Notes: generated from the sequence alone by a model not told the origin. DNA of 64,000 bases from Alistipes sp. (GCA_021202985.1 JAJQCA010000083.1:1-64000); one strand, 5' to 3'. Shown: positions 27,517 to 36,860, counted from the first letter of the stretch. A program made the numbers and translations.

Positions 27517-28947
27517 ATGAGTATACTGTTTATGGTAGCGGTTTTTGTAACCGGCTACGTGTTCATAGCCATGGAACACAAAGTTGGAGTGGACAAGGCT
27601 GGCATTGCGTTGGTGACGAGCGGAATCCTTTGGGTTATCTATATCTTCTCGGCCGGGACCATTATTCCGGTCGCCTCCCCGGAGGAGTTCTCGCACTTCC
27701 TGTCGGCCAATCCGGAGCTGGCGCACCACTCCTATTTCGAGCAGTGTGTCCGCTTCGTGACGGACCACCAGATAATAGAGCAACTCGGCGAGACTGCCGA
27801 AGTGCTTCTGTTCCTCATAGGTGCCATGACAATCGTGGACCTGATAGATATACACGGCGGTTTCAATTTCATTACCGAACGCATCACCACCCGCAACAAA
27901 ACCAAACTGCTCTGGATTATCACCTTTATTACCTTCTTAATGTCGGCCCTGCTGGATAACATGACCTCCACAATCGTTATGGTAATGTTACTGCGCAAAC
28001 TGATAGCCAACTATAAGGAACGGTGGGTATTCGCCAGCCTGATTGTAATTTCGGCAAACAGCGGCGGCGCATGGTCGCCCATAGGAGACGTGACAACAAT
28101 TATGCTCTGGGTCAAAGGGAATATTTCGGCATTGCCTATAGTGAAAGCCCTTATCGTCCCCTGCCTCGTTTCACTAGTCATACCGACTATAATAGCTTCC
28201 CGCATACTACACGGGATCCTCCGGTCGCCGGATTATAAGGATGATTTCGAGAAACGTCCCGTGGGAATTACCAAGAAAGAAAGTATGCGTATTCTGTTGG
28301 TCGGAGTAGTTTTGCTGGTATCGGTACCGGTCTTTAAATCGGTGACCCACCTGCCGCCTTTTATGGGCGTTATGACGGCTCTCGGCCTGATGTGGATATA
28401 TACCGAACTGTTATACAAAAAGAAAAAGGATATCGAGGAATCCATCAAAAACCGGGTAGCCAAGGTGCTCAAGCATATAGACATGCCCACCATCCTGTTC
28501 TTCCTCGGGATACTTATGTCCGTGGCGGCGCTCCAGAGCGCGGGGATCCTCAATTCTCTGGCCGGGTTCCTCGATGAAAAGGTGCATAATATTTACGCCA
28601 TAAATACAATGATAGGCTTAATGTCATCCATTGTGGACAACGTTCCCCTGGTTGCGGCCGCTTCGGGTATGTATCCCGTAATAGACACTGCCGCGGTAGC
28701 TTTAACGGCCGACCCTGCGTATATGGCTTACTTCGTACAGGACGGTATTTTCTGGCACCTTCTTGCGTACTGTGCCGGCGTGGGGGGTAGCATACTGATA
28801 ATCGGCTCGGCTGCGGGAGTGGTTGCCATGGGGCTGGAAAAGATAAACTTCATGTGGTACCTGCGGAATATCTCGCTTATGGCATTCGCCGGTTACCTGG
28901 CCGGTATCGGAATTTACCTTCTCCAGGTATGGCTCGGAGTTTTCTAA
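27517..28947 (+). CDS. nhaD: NhaD-type Na+/H+ antiporter
   Basis: The protein exchanges cytoplasmic sodium (or lithium) for protons across the inner membrane. The 476-residue sequence is strongly hydrophobic, with a dozen predicted helices, and carries the NhaD signatures SALLDNMTSTIVMVMLLRKL and ANSGGAWSPIGDVTTIMLW plus the later SSIVDNVPLVAA motif, in which the Asp-Asn and Ser/Thr residues bind ions. The ATG at 27517 starts the first helix directly; the longer frame would begin inside the -7 box. It is a single-gene unit ending at a terminator. Confidence 0.93.
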   Translation: MSILFMVAVFVTGYVFIAMEHKVGVDKAGIALVTSGILWVIYIFSAGTIIPVASPEEFSHFLSANPELAHHSYFEQCVRFVTDHQIIEQLGETAEVLLFLIGAMTIVDLIDIHGGFNFITERITTRNKTKLLWIITFITFLMSALLDNMTSTIVMVMLLRKLIANYKERWVFASLIVISANSGGAWSPIGDVTTIMLWVKGNISALPIVKALIVPCLVSLVIPTIIASRILHGILRSPDYKDDFEKRPVGITKKESMRILLVGVVLLVSVPVFKSVTHLPPFMGVMTALGLMWIYTELLYKKKKDIEESIKNRVAKVLKHIDMPTILFFLGILMSVAALQSAGILNSLAGFLDEKVHNIYAINTMIGLMSSIVDNVPLVAAASGMYPVIDTAAVALTADPAYMAYFVQDGIFWHLLAYCAGVGGSILIIGSAAGVVAMGLEKINFMWYLRNISLMAFAGYLAGIGIYLLQVWLGVF

Positions 28948-28969
28948 AATAGCCTAACGCAAATATTAA

Positions 28970-28995
28970 GGGCAGCCTAAATGGCTGTCCTTTTT
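28970..28995 (+). terminator. Terminator of nhaD
   Basis: GGGCAGCC (28970-28977) pairs with GGCTGTCC (28983-28990, one wobble pair), followed by T5. Confidence 0.8.
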
Positions 28996-29158
28996 GGGGT
29001 AATTTATTTTGAAATAAAACCCTGCATTCGGGTGATTTTTTACTAAAAATGCAAAGAAGACCGGGTCGCTTAAAATTTCCCGTCGAAGGCCCGATGCGGG
29101 ATCTTCGCACTAAGCCTCCTTTATTAAATTATTGAACAGGTTCGGCACCACTAAACCG

Positions 29159-29836
29159 CTATTTGGTTTTGCCACGGTGCTGTTTTCCGCCCTTACCCTG
29201 CTGGTTTTTATTGTTCTTAACCCCTTTCTGAGGGCGTCCTCCCTGGTATGCGTTCTTTTTCGGATGCGCCGAATAGGGTTGTTTATATTCGCTTTTGAGA
29301 TTGTTGAGCGCAACCTCATCTACTTTTATCGTATTATCGGACAACCTTTTTATATCCTTTATAATGACTTCGTTGTTGGGATGTTCCTGGTTGTACTCGT
29401 AGCTTTTGGTCCGCATATAGCGGGCTATATTACCTATAACAGCCTCTATTGCATCCATATCCTCCTCTCCCACAAGCGATTCCAGCATTCTTTGCACATT
29501 CTTACCGTAATGTTTCATTTTTATGCGCTTGTCCGGGTAGTTTATCCTTTCGGGTTTTGGGGCGAGCGTAGCCGCCGAGGGTATCGGGTAAGGGGAGTCC
29601 ACGTCAAGGTCGAAATCGGCCATTATAAAAAGGTGGTCCCAAAGTTTATGCGTAAAATCGGCCGTATCCCGCAGAAGGGGATTCAGGTTACCCATTACGG
29701 CTATAACTGCCTGTGCCTGTGTGTTACGGAAATCGCGGTCGTCGATGGTTTTCAGGTAGTCAATCATCTGATGTATGTGCCTGCCGTACTCGGGCAGCAT
29801 GAGCTTCTTACGCTCGTAATTATAATTTTTATCCAT
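29159..29836 (-). CDS. DUF4290-family protein
   Basis: DUF4290 proteins are conserved across Bacteroidetes with no known function. The 225-residue product begins MDKNYNYERKKLMLPEYGRHIHQMI, which is the characteristic family opening, followed by a helical region, and ends in a basic, low-complexity Lys/Gly/Gln tail (GGRPQKGVKNNKNQQGKGG) that could bind RNA; that is a guess. The start at 29836 is fixed by the family opening. The promoter lies about 200 bases upstream in the palindrome shared with the sigma-54 activator gene, giving an unusually long leader. The frequent partner murA is not here. Confidence 0.85.
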   Translation of the reverse strand: MDKNYNYERKKLMLPEYGRHIHQMIDYLKTIDDRDFRNTQAQAVIAVMGNLNPLLRDTADFTHKLWDHLFIMADFDLDVDSPYPIPSAATLAPKPERINYPDKRIKMKHYGKNVQRMLESLVGEEDMDAIEAVIGNIARYMRTKSYEYNQEHPNNEVIIKDIKRLSDNTIKVDEVALNNLKSEYKQPYSAHPKKNAYQGGRPQKGVKNNKNQQGKGGKQHRGKTK

Positions 29837-30007
29837 AAGGTAATGTGTTCCTTTTGATAAAATAGTGATTTTTGTGCCGAAAAAGAAATCACTTCCCTGA
29901 AAACTGCATTTTAAGGCATAAAGCCGCTTCAAAAAGACAATCGGGATAGTAACAATTCGACTGGAATAAACCGGGTGGGACAACCGTCCCGGAAAGTGGT
30001 GCGATCC

Positions 30008-30071
30008 TTGCAGAGTCGCAGTATTTACTAACTTTGTCACAAAGTTATACGTTACTTTTATTAAATACAAA
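30008..30071. promoter_or_regulatory. Divergent promoter pair built on a perfect palindrome
   Basis: TAACTTTGTCACAAAGTTA (30029-30047) is a perfect inverted repeat in which each arm is an exact -7 box, one per strand. Plus strand: CTTG at 30007-30010 lies 18 bases before its -7 box. Minus strand: CAAA at 30068-30071 (TTTG on that strand) lies 20 bases from its -7 box. Rightward transcription would serve the sigma-54 activator, leftward DUF4290. The two polymerases cannot bind at once. The 29837-30144 stretch holds no gene. Confidence 0.75.
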
Positions 30072-30144
30072 TAAGTCCGGAAAAAAGTCGTTCCAATAAT
30101 TTAACCCCTGTTCGGCCCGGATTTATTATACCCGTATTTTATTT

Positions 30145-31332
30145 ATGGCAAAACTCCTGATTATCGACAATCAGCGCGGAGTAAGGAATGTGCTGAAAGA
30201 GAAACTCCAGTTCGAAGGTTATGAAACCGAAGCGGTAGAGAATACCGAGCAGGCAGCATCTCTGGCGGAGAACCCCGATTTCGACGTGGTAATTATCGAT
30301 GAAAAGGCGTTCAACGGCCTGTCGTCCCCGGAAGCCCTGCCCCCTTCGGCCGCCGTTATCGTAACTTGTGAGAACCCCTCGCTGGATTCAGCCCTCGATG
30401 CCATGCGCAAAGGTTGTTTCGACCTTATCCGCAAGCCCATCGATATGAACGAACTGCTCGCATCCCTCAAACGCGCCACCTCCGATGCGTCCGATAATCC
30501 GGATTGCCCGGTACCGGTTCGCAAAAACACTGCCACACGGGCCAAGGTCCGCAAACAGGCCGCGGGAAAGGTGGAGAACATTATCGGGAACTCACGCCAG
30601 ATAACGCATGTAAAATCCCTTATCGACAAGGTGGCCCCTTCCGACGCCCGGGTGCTCATAACAGGTCCCAACGGTACCGGTAAGGAACTGGTCGCCCACT
30701 GGCTGCACGAAAAGAGCGAGCGGCGCGATGCCCCTTTCGTGGAGGTAAACTGCGCCGCAATACCATCGGAGCTGATTGAAAGCGAGCTTTTCGGCCATGA
30801 AAAAGGAGCTTTCACCTCAGCCGTCAAACAACGCCGCGGCAAGTTCGAACAGGCCAATGGCGGTACGCTGTTCCTCGATGAAATTGGGGATATGAGCCAC
30901 TCCGCCCAGGCCAAAGTCCTGCGTGCACTTCAGGAAAACCGCATTTGCAGGGTGGGAAGCGACAAGGATGTGGAAGTCGACGTGCGCATTATCTGCGCCA
31001 CAAATAAAAACCTGCGTGACGAAATCCGTCTCGGAAACTTTCGTGAGGACCTGTTCCACCGGCTGAGTGTCATCGTGATAACGGTTCCGCCACTCTCGGA
31101 CCGCCTCGAAGATATCCCGTTGCTGGTCGAATACTTTGTAGAGAAGATATCGGGTGAGAAGGGCATCAATACAAAACACGTGGATGAACGCGCCATCGAA
31201 GAACTTAAAAGCCTCGACTGGACCGGCAACATACGCGAACTGCGCAACGTGGTGGAAAGGCTGATAATACTAAGCGGCGACCAGATTACCCTCGAAGACG
31301 TGCGCAATTACGCCCTCAGTCCCGCCTGGTAA
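30145..31332 (+). CDS. Sigma-54 activator of the REC-AAA+ type without DNA-binding domain
   Basis: NtrC-type proteins use ATP to open promoters bound by sigma-54 polymerase. This 395-residue protein has a receiver domain (residues 1-118) with the likely phosphate-accepting Asp in VVIIDEKAF and the Lys in RKPID, though the usual acidic pair is altered to Asp-Asn (IIDNQ). The AAA+ domain (about 148-385) has Walker A GPNGTGKE (about 174), GAFTSA in place of GAFTGA, Walker B TLFLDEIGD, and the arginine-rich NIRELRNVVERL. It stops right after the AAA+ lid: there is no Fis-type helix-turn-helix. Similar short forms exist in other Bacteroidetes. No histidine kinase is adjacent. Confidence 0.9.
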   Translation: MAKLLIIDNQRGVRNVLKEKLQFEGYETEAVENTEQAASLAENPDFDVVIIDEKAFNGLSSPEALPPSAAVIVTCENPSLDSALDAMRKGCFDLIRKPIDMNELLASLKRATSDASDNPDCPVPVRKNTATRAKVRKQAAGKVENIIGNSRQITHVKSLIDKVAPSDARVLITGPNGTGKELVAHWLHEKSERRDAPFVEVNCAAIPSELIESELFGHEKGAFTSAVKQRRGKFEQANGGTLFLDEIGDMSHSAQAKVLRALQENRICRVGSDKDVEVDVRIICATNKNLRDEIRLGNFREDLFHRLSVIVITVPPLSDRLEDIPLLVEYFVEKISGEKGINTKHVDERAIEELKSLDWTGNIRELRNVVERLIILSGDQITLEDVRNYALSPAW

Positions 31333-31356
31333 TACCCCGGCAAGCACCGTATCCCA

Positions 31357-32049
31357 TCAAAGCAGAGGTTTGCGGGATGCGGTTACAATGAAATCCTTCA
31401 GATAAAATGGTTCGAAATAGGCGGTGTCCTCGAACAGGCCCGCCCTGTATTTCTCCCAGGCAGCCTTCACCAGTCCGCTTGCGGAAGGCCGGACGTCTAT
31501 AAATTCAACTTTCGGGTCCGTAAGCACCCCGCGGCACTTCGCCGCCCCGTTGCCGAAAATTACGAAACGTTCCGACCGGTCTATATACTCCCTGAAACTT
31601 TTACCATCGATAATATGCGCCCCCACTTCGCTACGCGGCTCCAGTGCGCTGTCGAAGACCTGCGCGTAGACCTCCATCCGGCGTGCGTCTATCATGGGAC
31701 ACAACAGCGTCCCGGCGGCTATACTTTTATGTGCCACGGCTACCGAAGCCAGCGAGTACAACGACCCGACACCTATCAACGGTATTCCCAACCCGAAACA
31801 GAGGCCCTTGGCGGTCGATACGCCGATACGAAGCCCCGTATACGAGCCCGGCCCGCTGCTCACCGCCACGGCGTTGAGATCGGCCGGTTTACGGCCGTTC
31901 GAGGTGAGTATTTCGTCTATCAACGGTGCCAGCCGCCGCGCGTGGTCGTTACCCTTGTCACTTCCCAGCACGGCCAATAGCCTGCCTTCTTCGGAAAGCG
32001 AGACCGAACAGATGTCGGTCCCGGTTTCGATTCCAAGTATCAGGGCCAT
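31357..32049 (-). CDS. tsaB: tRNA threonylcarbamoyladenosine biosynthesis protein TsaB
   Basis: TsaB is the non-catalytic partner of TsaD in making t6A37 on tRNAs that read ANN codons. The 230-residue protein has the ASKHA-fold opening (ILGIETGTDICSVSLSEEGRLLA), the VSSGPGSYTGLRIGVSTAKGL motif and the MIDARRMEVYAQVF segment. Its length is normal. It follows pepP by only three bases and is surely in one transcript with it. Confidence 0.93.
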   Translation of the reverse strand: MALILGIETGTDICSVSLSEEGRLLAVLGSDKGNDHARRLAPLIDEILTSNGRKPADLNAVAVSSGPGSYTGLRIGVSTAKGLCFGLGIPLIGVGSLYSLASVAVAHKSIAAGTLLCPMIDARRMEVYAQVFDSALEPRSEVGAHIIDGKSFREYIDRSERFVIFGNGAAKCRGVLTDPKVEFIDVRPSASGLVKAAWEKYRAGLFEDTAYFEPFYLKDFIVTASRKPLL

Positions 32050-32052
32050 CCG

Positions 32053-33453
32053 TTACCTGTATTGCGCCATGAATTCCTCCACTTCCTCTACGGTGGCCGG
32101 CACCCTCTTTTTCCCGAGCATCCGGTTACCCGTGTCGGTAATTAGCAGATCGTCCTCGATACGGATGCCGCCGAAACCGCAAAACTCTTCGGCCTTGTCG
32201 TAATTCACGAACTGCGCATTAAGGCCTTCCGATTTCCACTTGGCAATATAGGCCGGAATAAAATAGATTCCCGGCTCCACGGTCATCACCATCCCGGGCT
32301 GGAGCCTGCGGCCCATCCTGAGCGCGCTCACCCCGAGTTCGGTACTCCGCTTTGTTTCGAGGTCGTAACCAACATATTTTTCCCCTATATCCTCCATATC
32401 GTGTACATCGAGCCCCATCATGTGGCCAAGGCCGTGGGGCATGAACAGAGCATGCGCCCCTGCGTTTACCGCTTCGGCCGCGTCACCTTTCATAATACCA
32501 AGGTTTATAAGGCCCTGCGCTATAACCGTACAGGCTTCGAGGTGGATATCCCGGTACAGCTTGCCCGGCTCCGACAGCTCGAACGCCCGGGCGTTGGCCG
32601 CCAGAACAATGTTGTAAACATCCTTTTGCCGTTGGGTGAACTTGCCGCTGACAGGCATGGTGCGCGTAAAGTCGCTCGAATAGTTCATCACCGTCTCCGC
32701 ACCGGCATCCACCAGCAGCAGGCGTCCTTCTTCGAGAGTATTGCCGTAGTAGTGGTTATGAAGGGTCTCGCCGTTCTGCGATACGATGGAAGTGAACGAC
32801 ACCCCGGCGCCGTACTGCAAGGCTATTCCCTCGATGGCCCCGGCAATCTCGCGCTCCACCACACCCGGGCGGCACATCTTCATGGCCGTGGTGTGCATCA
32901 TGTATCCGATTTCGCACGCCTTTTCTATCTCTTCAATCTCCTCCTGGCTTTTCTTGTCCCGCAAAGATACCACGGCAAGGGCTAATTCCACTGAGATATG
33001 GTCGGCGAGCGCTTCGGCTTTTATACCTGTTACCCGGCTTATGAAGAATTTATTTTCGGCCCGGTAAGGCGGCAGGAAATGGACGCTGCGCCCCCTTTGG
33101 ACGGCGTCCCTCACCACTTCGTCGATTTTAGCGAGCGGCCTCGTGTCGCTCACCCCGCACCGTGCCGCAAGCTCGGCGACGGTAGGCTGGGGACCGGTCC
33201 AGATGATATCGTCCATCGAAAGGTCGTCGGCGAATATAATCTCCTCGCCGCTGTCGATATCTATCACGGCAGCCATCGACGGCAGGTTCAGCCCGAAGAA
33301 GTAGAGGAACGTGCTGTCCTGCCGGAAATGGTACACATTGTTCGGGTAATTCACCGGTGATTCAACATTTCCGGGCAGGAGTATAATTCCTCCCCGGGTT
33401 ACCCGGCGGCGCAATTCGGCCCGGCGGGCGACGTAACTTTCTTTCGGGAACAT
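32053..33453 (-). CDS. pepP: Xaa-Pro aminopeptidase (M24B, aminopeptidase P)
   Basis: The enzyme removes N-terminal residues preceding proline. The 466-residue protein has the N-terminal aminopeptidase-P domain (SYVARRAELRRRV, DSTFLYFFGL) and the C-terminal pita-bread metallopeptidase domain with metal ligands D of LLVDAGAE, D of SSDFTRTMPV, H of MPHGLGHMMGLDVHD, E of VEPGIYF and E of RIEDDLLI. There is no signal peptide, so it acts in the cytoplasm. The start at 33453 matches the family N-terminus. tsaB follows. Confidence 0.93.
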   Translation of the reverse strand: MFPKESYVARRAELRRRVTRGGIILLPGNVESPVNYPNNVYHFRQDSTFLYFFGLNLPSMAAVIDIDSGEEIIFADDLSMDDIIWTGPQPTVAELAARCGVSDTRPLAKIDEVVRDAVQRGRSVHFLPPYRAENKFFISRVTGIKAEALADHISVELALAVVSLRDKKSQEEIEEIEKACEIGYMMHTTAMKMCRPGVVEREIAGAIEGIALQYGAGVSFTSIVSQNGETLHNHYYGNTLEEGRLLLVDAGAETVMNYSSDFTRTMPVSGKFTQRQKDVYNIVLAANARAFELSEPGKLYRDIHLEACTVIAQGLINLGIMKGDAAEAVNAGAHALFMPHGLGHMMGLDVHDMEDIGEKYVGYDLETKRSTELGVSALRMGRRLQPGMVMTVEPGIYFIPAYIAKWKSEGLNAQFVNYDKAEEFCGFGGIRIEDDLLITDTGNRMLGKKRVPATVEEVEEFMAQYR

Positions 33454-33640
33454 AGTTTTTCCTATCTTTAACGTTCGAATTAAAGGCCCTGTAAAAGCGG
33501 ACCGTAAACCGGTTAAGCCAAACACGGGCCATACTTTAACAGAGTGTCCGGAGGCTTTACCAGATTATCAAAGATAAGAATAAAACCCGTAAGTCGACGC
33601 ACTGAAGACGGGGTTTATATCGCGGAGGCATTCCGCAGGA

Positions 33641-35782
33641 ATGAGCGAAGAAATGAATGAAATAGTAAGGTTAATAGCCGGTGCGGAATCGTTGCCGGAA
33701 AGCGGGGTTCGGGGAGTGGTAAGGCTGCTCGAAGAGGGAGCCACCGTACCGTTTATCAGTCGTTACCGCAAGGAGGCTACAGGCAGTATGGACGAAGAGG
33801 CCGTCAACCGCGTGAGGGACAGCCACCGCAGGTTTACCGATCTGCTTAAAAGGAGGGAAACGATACTTGCGTCCATCGGGGAGCAGGGAAAGTTGACGAA
33901 CGAGCTCCGGGCACGTATCGAGGAGTGTTACGACCTGACGGTACTGGAAGATATTTACCTTCCATATAAGCCTAAAAAACTAACCCGCGCCACAATTGCC
34001 AGGGAAAAGGGACTCGAACCCCTCGCCGCCATGATTATGAAGCAGGACGGTTCCTCACCCGAACAACTTGCCGGAAGGTTCGTAAAAGGAGCGGTCGCCG
34101 ACACGGGTGACGCCCTCGCCGGCGCGGCCGATATAATTGCCGAGTGGGTAAGCGAAAGCGAAAAGGCGCGCAACGCCGTGCGGAACCTGTTCGCGCGGGA
34201 AGCCGTCCTGACCTCGAAGTCGGTTAAGGGCAAGGAGGAAGAAGGCGCTAAATATTCCGACTACTTCGACCGTTCGGAGCCACTTCGCCGGATGCCGTCG
34301 CACCGGCTTCTGGCGGTTTTCCGCGGCGAAAAAGAGGGTATCCTCCGGGTAGGCGCGTTGCCGGACGAGGGCAAGGCGTTACAGATACTTGACCGTATCT
34401 TCATACGGCGCGATTCGCCGGCCAGATGTTTTATAGAGGAGGCTGTTACGGACGGTTACCGCCGGCTACTGCGTCCGTCGCTGGAAAACGAAGCCCTGTC
34501 CGAAGCTAAAAAAAGGGCCGACGCGGAGGCCATAAAAGTCTTTGCCGGCAACCTCCGTCAATTACTCCTTGCCCCTCCGCTGGGTAACCGCCGGGTGATG
34601 GCAATAGACCCGGGTTTCCGGAGCGGCTGCAAAGTGGCATGTCTCGACGGACAGGGCAACCTACTGGATTATTTCACCATCTATCCGCATCCCCCGCAAA
34701 AACTGGAACAGAAGGCCATTGAATCGGTCCGTGCGGCCGTTTCTAAATACGCCACCGAAGCCTTTGCAGTGGGCGACGGTACGGCGGGCCGTGAAACGGA
34801 ACAGTTACTGGCAGGGTCCGGCCTTACGGAGAAGATAGACCTCTATACCGTGAGCGAAGACGGAGCGAGCGTCTATTCGGCCTCGGAGGAGGGAAGGAAA
34901 GAGTTTCCCGACCTGGACGTTACTGTCCGCGGAGCCGTATCTATTGGCCGCCGGTTATTGGACCCGCTCGCGGAACTGGTCAAAATCGACCCTAAATCCA
35001 TAGGGGTAGGACAATACCAGCACGACGTGGACCAGGGCGAATTGCGCCGCTCGCTGGACGCCGTGGTGGAAAGTTGCGTGAACCTTGTCGGGGTGGAACT
35101 AAACACCGCTTCGGAAAAACTGTTGTCGTACGTTTCCGGGGTCGGGTCGGCCATTGCCAAAAATATTGTCGAGTTCAGGCGCGTCAATGGTCCTTTCACC
35201 TCGCGGGCCGACTTATTGAAAGTACCACGTCTCGGTGCTAAGGCATACGAGCAGTGTGCCGGGTTCCTGCGTATTTCAGTAGCCGCCAACCCGTTGGAAA
35301 ACAGTGCAGTCCACCCCGAATCGTACCATGTGGTGGAAAGTATGGCAAAGGACTACGGGGTGACGGTAAACGAACTGCTGGCCGACAAAACCGCACGTAG
35401 CCGGGTGGATATAAACAGGTATGTCACCGCCCGGACCGGGCTTCCCACCCTCCGGGATATAATGGCCGAACTCGACAAACCGGGCAGGGACCCCCGCGGC
35501 GAACTCGAAAAATTCTCCTTCTCCGATACCATACGCGATATCGCCGACCTGCGGCCGGGAATGGAACTACCCGGAGTGGTAACCAATATAACCAACTTCG
35601 GGGCCTTCGTGGATATAGGGCTTAAACAGGACGGGCTGGTGCATGTATCGCAGCTTTCTGACTCGTACATTTCCGACCCAAACGCCGTGGTTCGCCTGCG
35701 CCAGAACGTCACGGTCCGGGTACTGGACGTGGATACGGCCCGGTCACGCATTAGCCTTACGATGAAAGGAATTAAACAATGA
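33641..35782 (+). CDS. tex: Tex-family S1 RNA-binding protein
   Basis: Tex is a conserved nucleic-acid-binding protein linked to transcription and stress tolerance. The 713-residue protein has the N-terminal helical part (MNEIVRLIAGAES; PFISRYRKEATGSMDEE), a YqgF-like RNase-H fold around AIDPGFRSGCKVACLD, helix-hairpin-helix repeats (VSGVGSAIAKNIVEFR, VPRLGAKAYEQCAGFLR), and a C-terminal S1 domain (about residues 640-713: GMELPGVVTNITNFGAFVDIGL). Length and order are the family norm. The stop overlaps the start of the LuxE-like gene (ATGA), so both are one operon. Confidence 0.95.
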   Translation: MSEEMNEIVRLIAGAESLPESGVRGVVRLLEEGATVPFISRYRKEATGSMDEEAVNRVRDSHRRFTDLLKRRETILASIGEQGKLTNELRARIEECYDLTVLEDIYLPYKPKKLTRATIAREKGLEPLAAMIMKQDGSSPEQLAGRFVKGAVADTGDALAGAADIIAEWVSESEKARNAVRNLFAREAVLTSKSVKGKEEEGAKYSDYFDRSEPLRRMPSHRLLAVFRGEKEGILRVGALPDEGKALQILDRIFIRRDSPARCFIEEAVTDGYRRLLRPSLENEALSEAKKRADAEAIKVFAGNLRQLLLAPPLGNRRVMAIDPGFRSGCKVACLDGQGNLLDYFTIYPHPPQKLEQKAIESVRAAVSKYATEAFAVGDGTAGRETEQLLAGSGLTEKIDLYTVSEDGASVYSASEEGRKEFPDLDVTVRGAVSIGRRLLDPLAELVKIDPKSIGVGQYQHDVDQGELRRSLDAVVESCVNLVGVELNTASEKLLSYVSGVGSAIAKNIVEFRRVNGPFTSRADLLKVPRLGAKAYEQCAGFLRISVAANPLENSAVHPESYHVVESMAKDYGVTVNELLADKTARSRVDINRYVTARTGLPTLRDIMAELDKPGRDPRGELEKFSFSDTIRDIADLRPGMELPGVVTNITNFGAFVDIGLKQDGLVHVSQLSDSYISDPNAVVRLRQNVTVRVLDVDTARSRISLTMKGIKQ

Positions 35783-36750
35783 TACCGGAAATCGGAGATA
35801 TACTTGAAATCACCACGGAAAAGGATTTCGAAGAAGCCGCCCTCGAGCTGTTCCGGTTCCAATCCCGCGAATGCCCCCCTTACCGCGATTATATACGATT
35901 GGCTGGAGTGGATGCCACCGCCGTAAAAAGGGTGCGCGATATCCCGTTTTTGCCCATAGAGCTATTCAAAAGCACCGATGTGTACTGCGGCTCCGCCCCG
36001 CCCGAAAAAACATTCACCAGCAGCACTACCGGAGGCGGAGAGCCTTCCCGGCATATGATGGCCCGTCTTTCCGACTACGAGAAGACATTTGTTAAAGCGT
36101 TTTCACTGTTTTACGGCGACCCGTCCGGGGTATCGCTGTTCGCGCTTCTCCCCGGTTACCTGGAACGCGAAGGGTCGTCGCTGGTCTATATGGTCGACAA
36201 ACTGATAGCACGCGGAGGTGGAGGATTCTATCTCCGCAACACCGAGAAGCTGTTACGGGATATCCGTTCCGCGAAAGGAAAAAAAATTCTTCTGGGGGTA
36301 ACCTACGCCCTGCTCGACCTCGCTAAACAAAGCCCTGACCTTCGCGATGTGATAGTAATGGAAACCGGCGGAATGAAAGGCCGTAGGGCGGAACTGCCCA
36401 AACCGGAGGTGCACCGGATACTATGCGAGTCGTTCGGCGTCGACTCAATCCATTCCGAATACGGGATGGCAGAGCTGACCTCACAGGCATACTCCGACGG
36501 CAGGGGCCTGTTCCGGACCCCACCATGGATGCGGGTACTGATCCGTGACCTGAACGATCCGTTCGATATCCTTCCCGCAGGGTCCTCCGGCGGAATAAAT
36601 ATAGTGGACCTCGCGAACCTGTCGTCCTGCGCTTTCATACAGACCCAGGATATCGGTACCCTGTTTCCGGACAACACGTTTACCGTCAACGGCCGCATCG
36701 ACCGCAGCGAGACTCGTGGTTGCAATTTATTGGTGGAAAATATATTATAA
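35779..36750 (+). CDS. LuxE/PaaK-like acyl-protein synthetase family protein
   Basis: LuxE activates fatty acids with ATP and holds them as thioesters; relatives in non-luminous bacteria are of unknown role. The 323-residue protein has the family features FLPIELFKSTDVYCG, TFTSSTTGGGEPSRH (a P-loop-like Ser/Thr/Gly-rich motif), IVMETGGMKGRRAE, the SEYGMAELTSQAYS motif and the C-terminal GRIDRSETRGCNLLVE. The cysteine near the C-terminus of LuxE that carries the acyl group may correspond to that final GCNLL Cys. It overlaps tex by four bases. No LuxC or LuxD homologue is adjacent, so the acyl acceptor is unknown. Confidence 0.8.
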   Translation: MIPEIGDILEITTEKDFEEAALELFRFQSRECPPYRDYIRLAGVDATAVKRVRDIPFLPIELFKSTDVYCGSAPPEKTFTSSTTGGGEPSRHMMARLSDYEKTFVKAFSLFYGDPSGVSLFALLPGYLEREGSSLVYMVDKLIARGGGGFYLRNTEKLLRDIRSAKGKKILLGVTYALLDLAKQSPDLRDVIVMETGGMKGRRAELPKPEVHRILCESFGVDSIHSEYGMAELTSQAYSDGRGLFRTPPWMRVLIRDLNDPFDILPAGSSGGINIVDLANLSSCAFIQTQDIGTLFPDNTFTVNGRIDRSETRGCNLLVENIL

Positions 36751-36846
36751 CAATTGAGACGTGCTCTATTAGGGCACGCCAGACAGTAACATGCGTAGTG
36801 TTATGCCGTAATTTTATAAATCACTCAGACTGAAAACAAATTGTAG

Positions 36847-36854
36847 TATTTTTG
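36847..36854 (+). promoter_or_regulatory. -7 box abutting the mnmG start codon
   Basis: TATTTTTG matches TAnnTTTG, and its end is exactly seven bases before the ATG at 36861. If real, mnmG mRNA would have no leader. No -33 box at normal spacing was seen, so another promoter may serve the gene. Confidence 0.35.
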
Positions 36855-36860
36855 CCTGAT

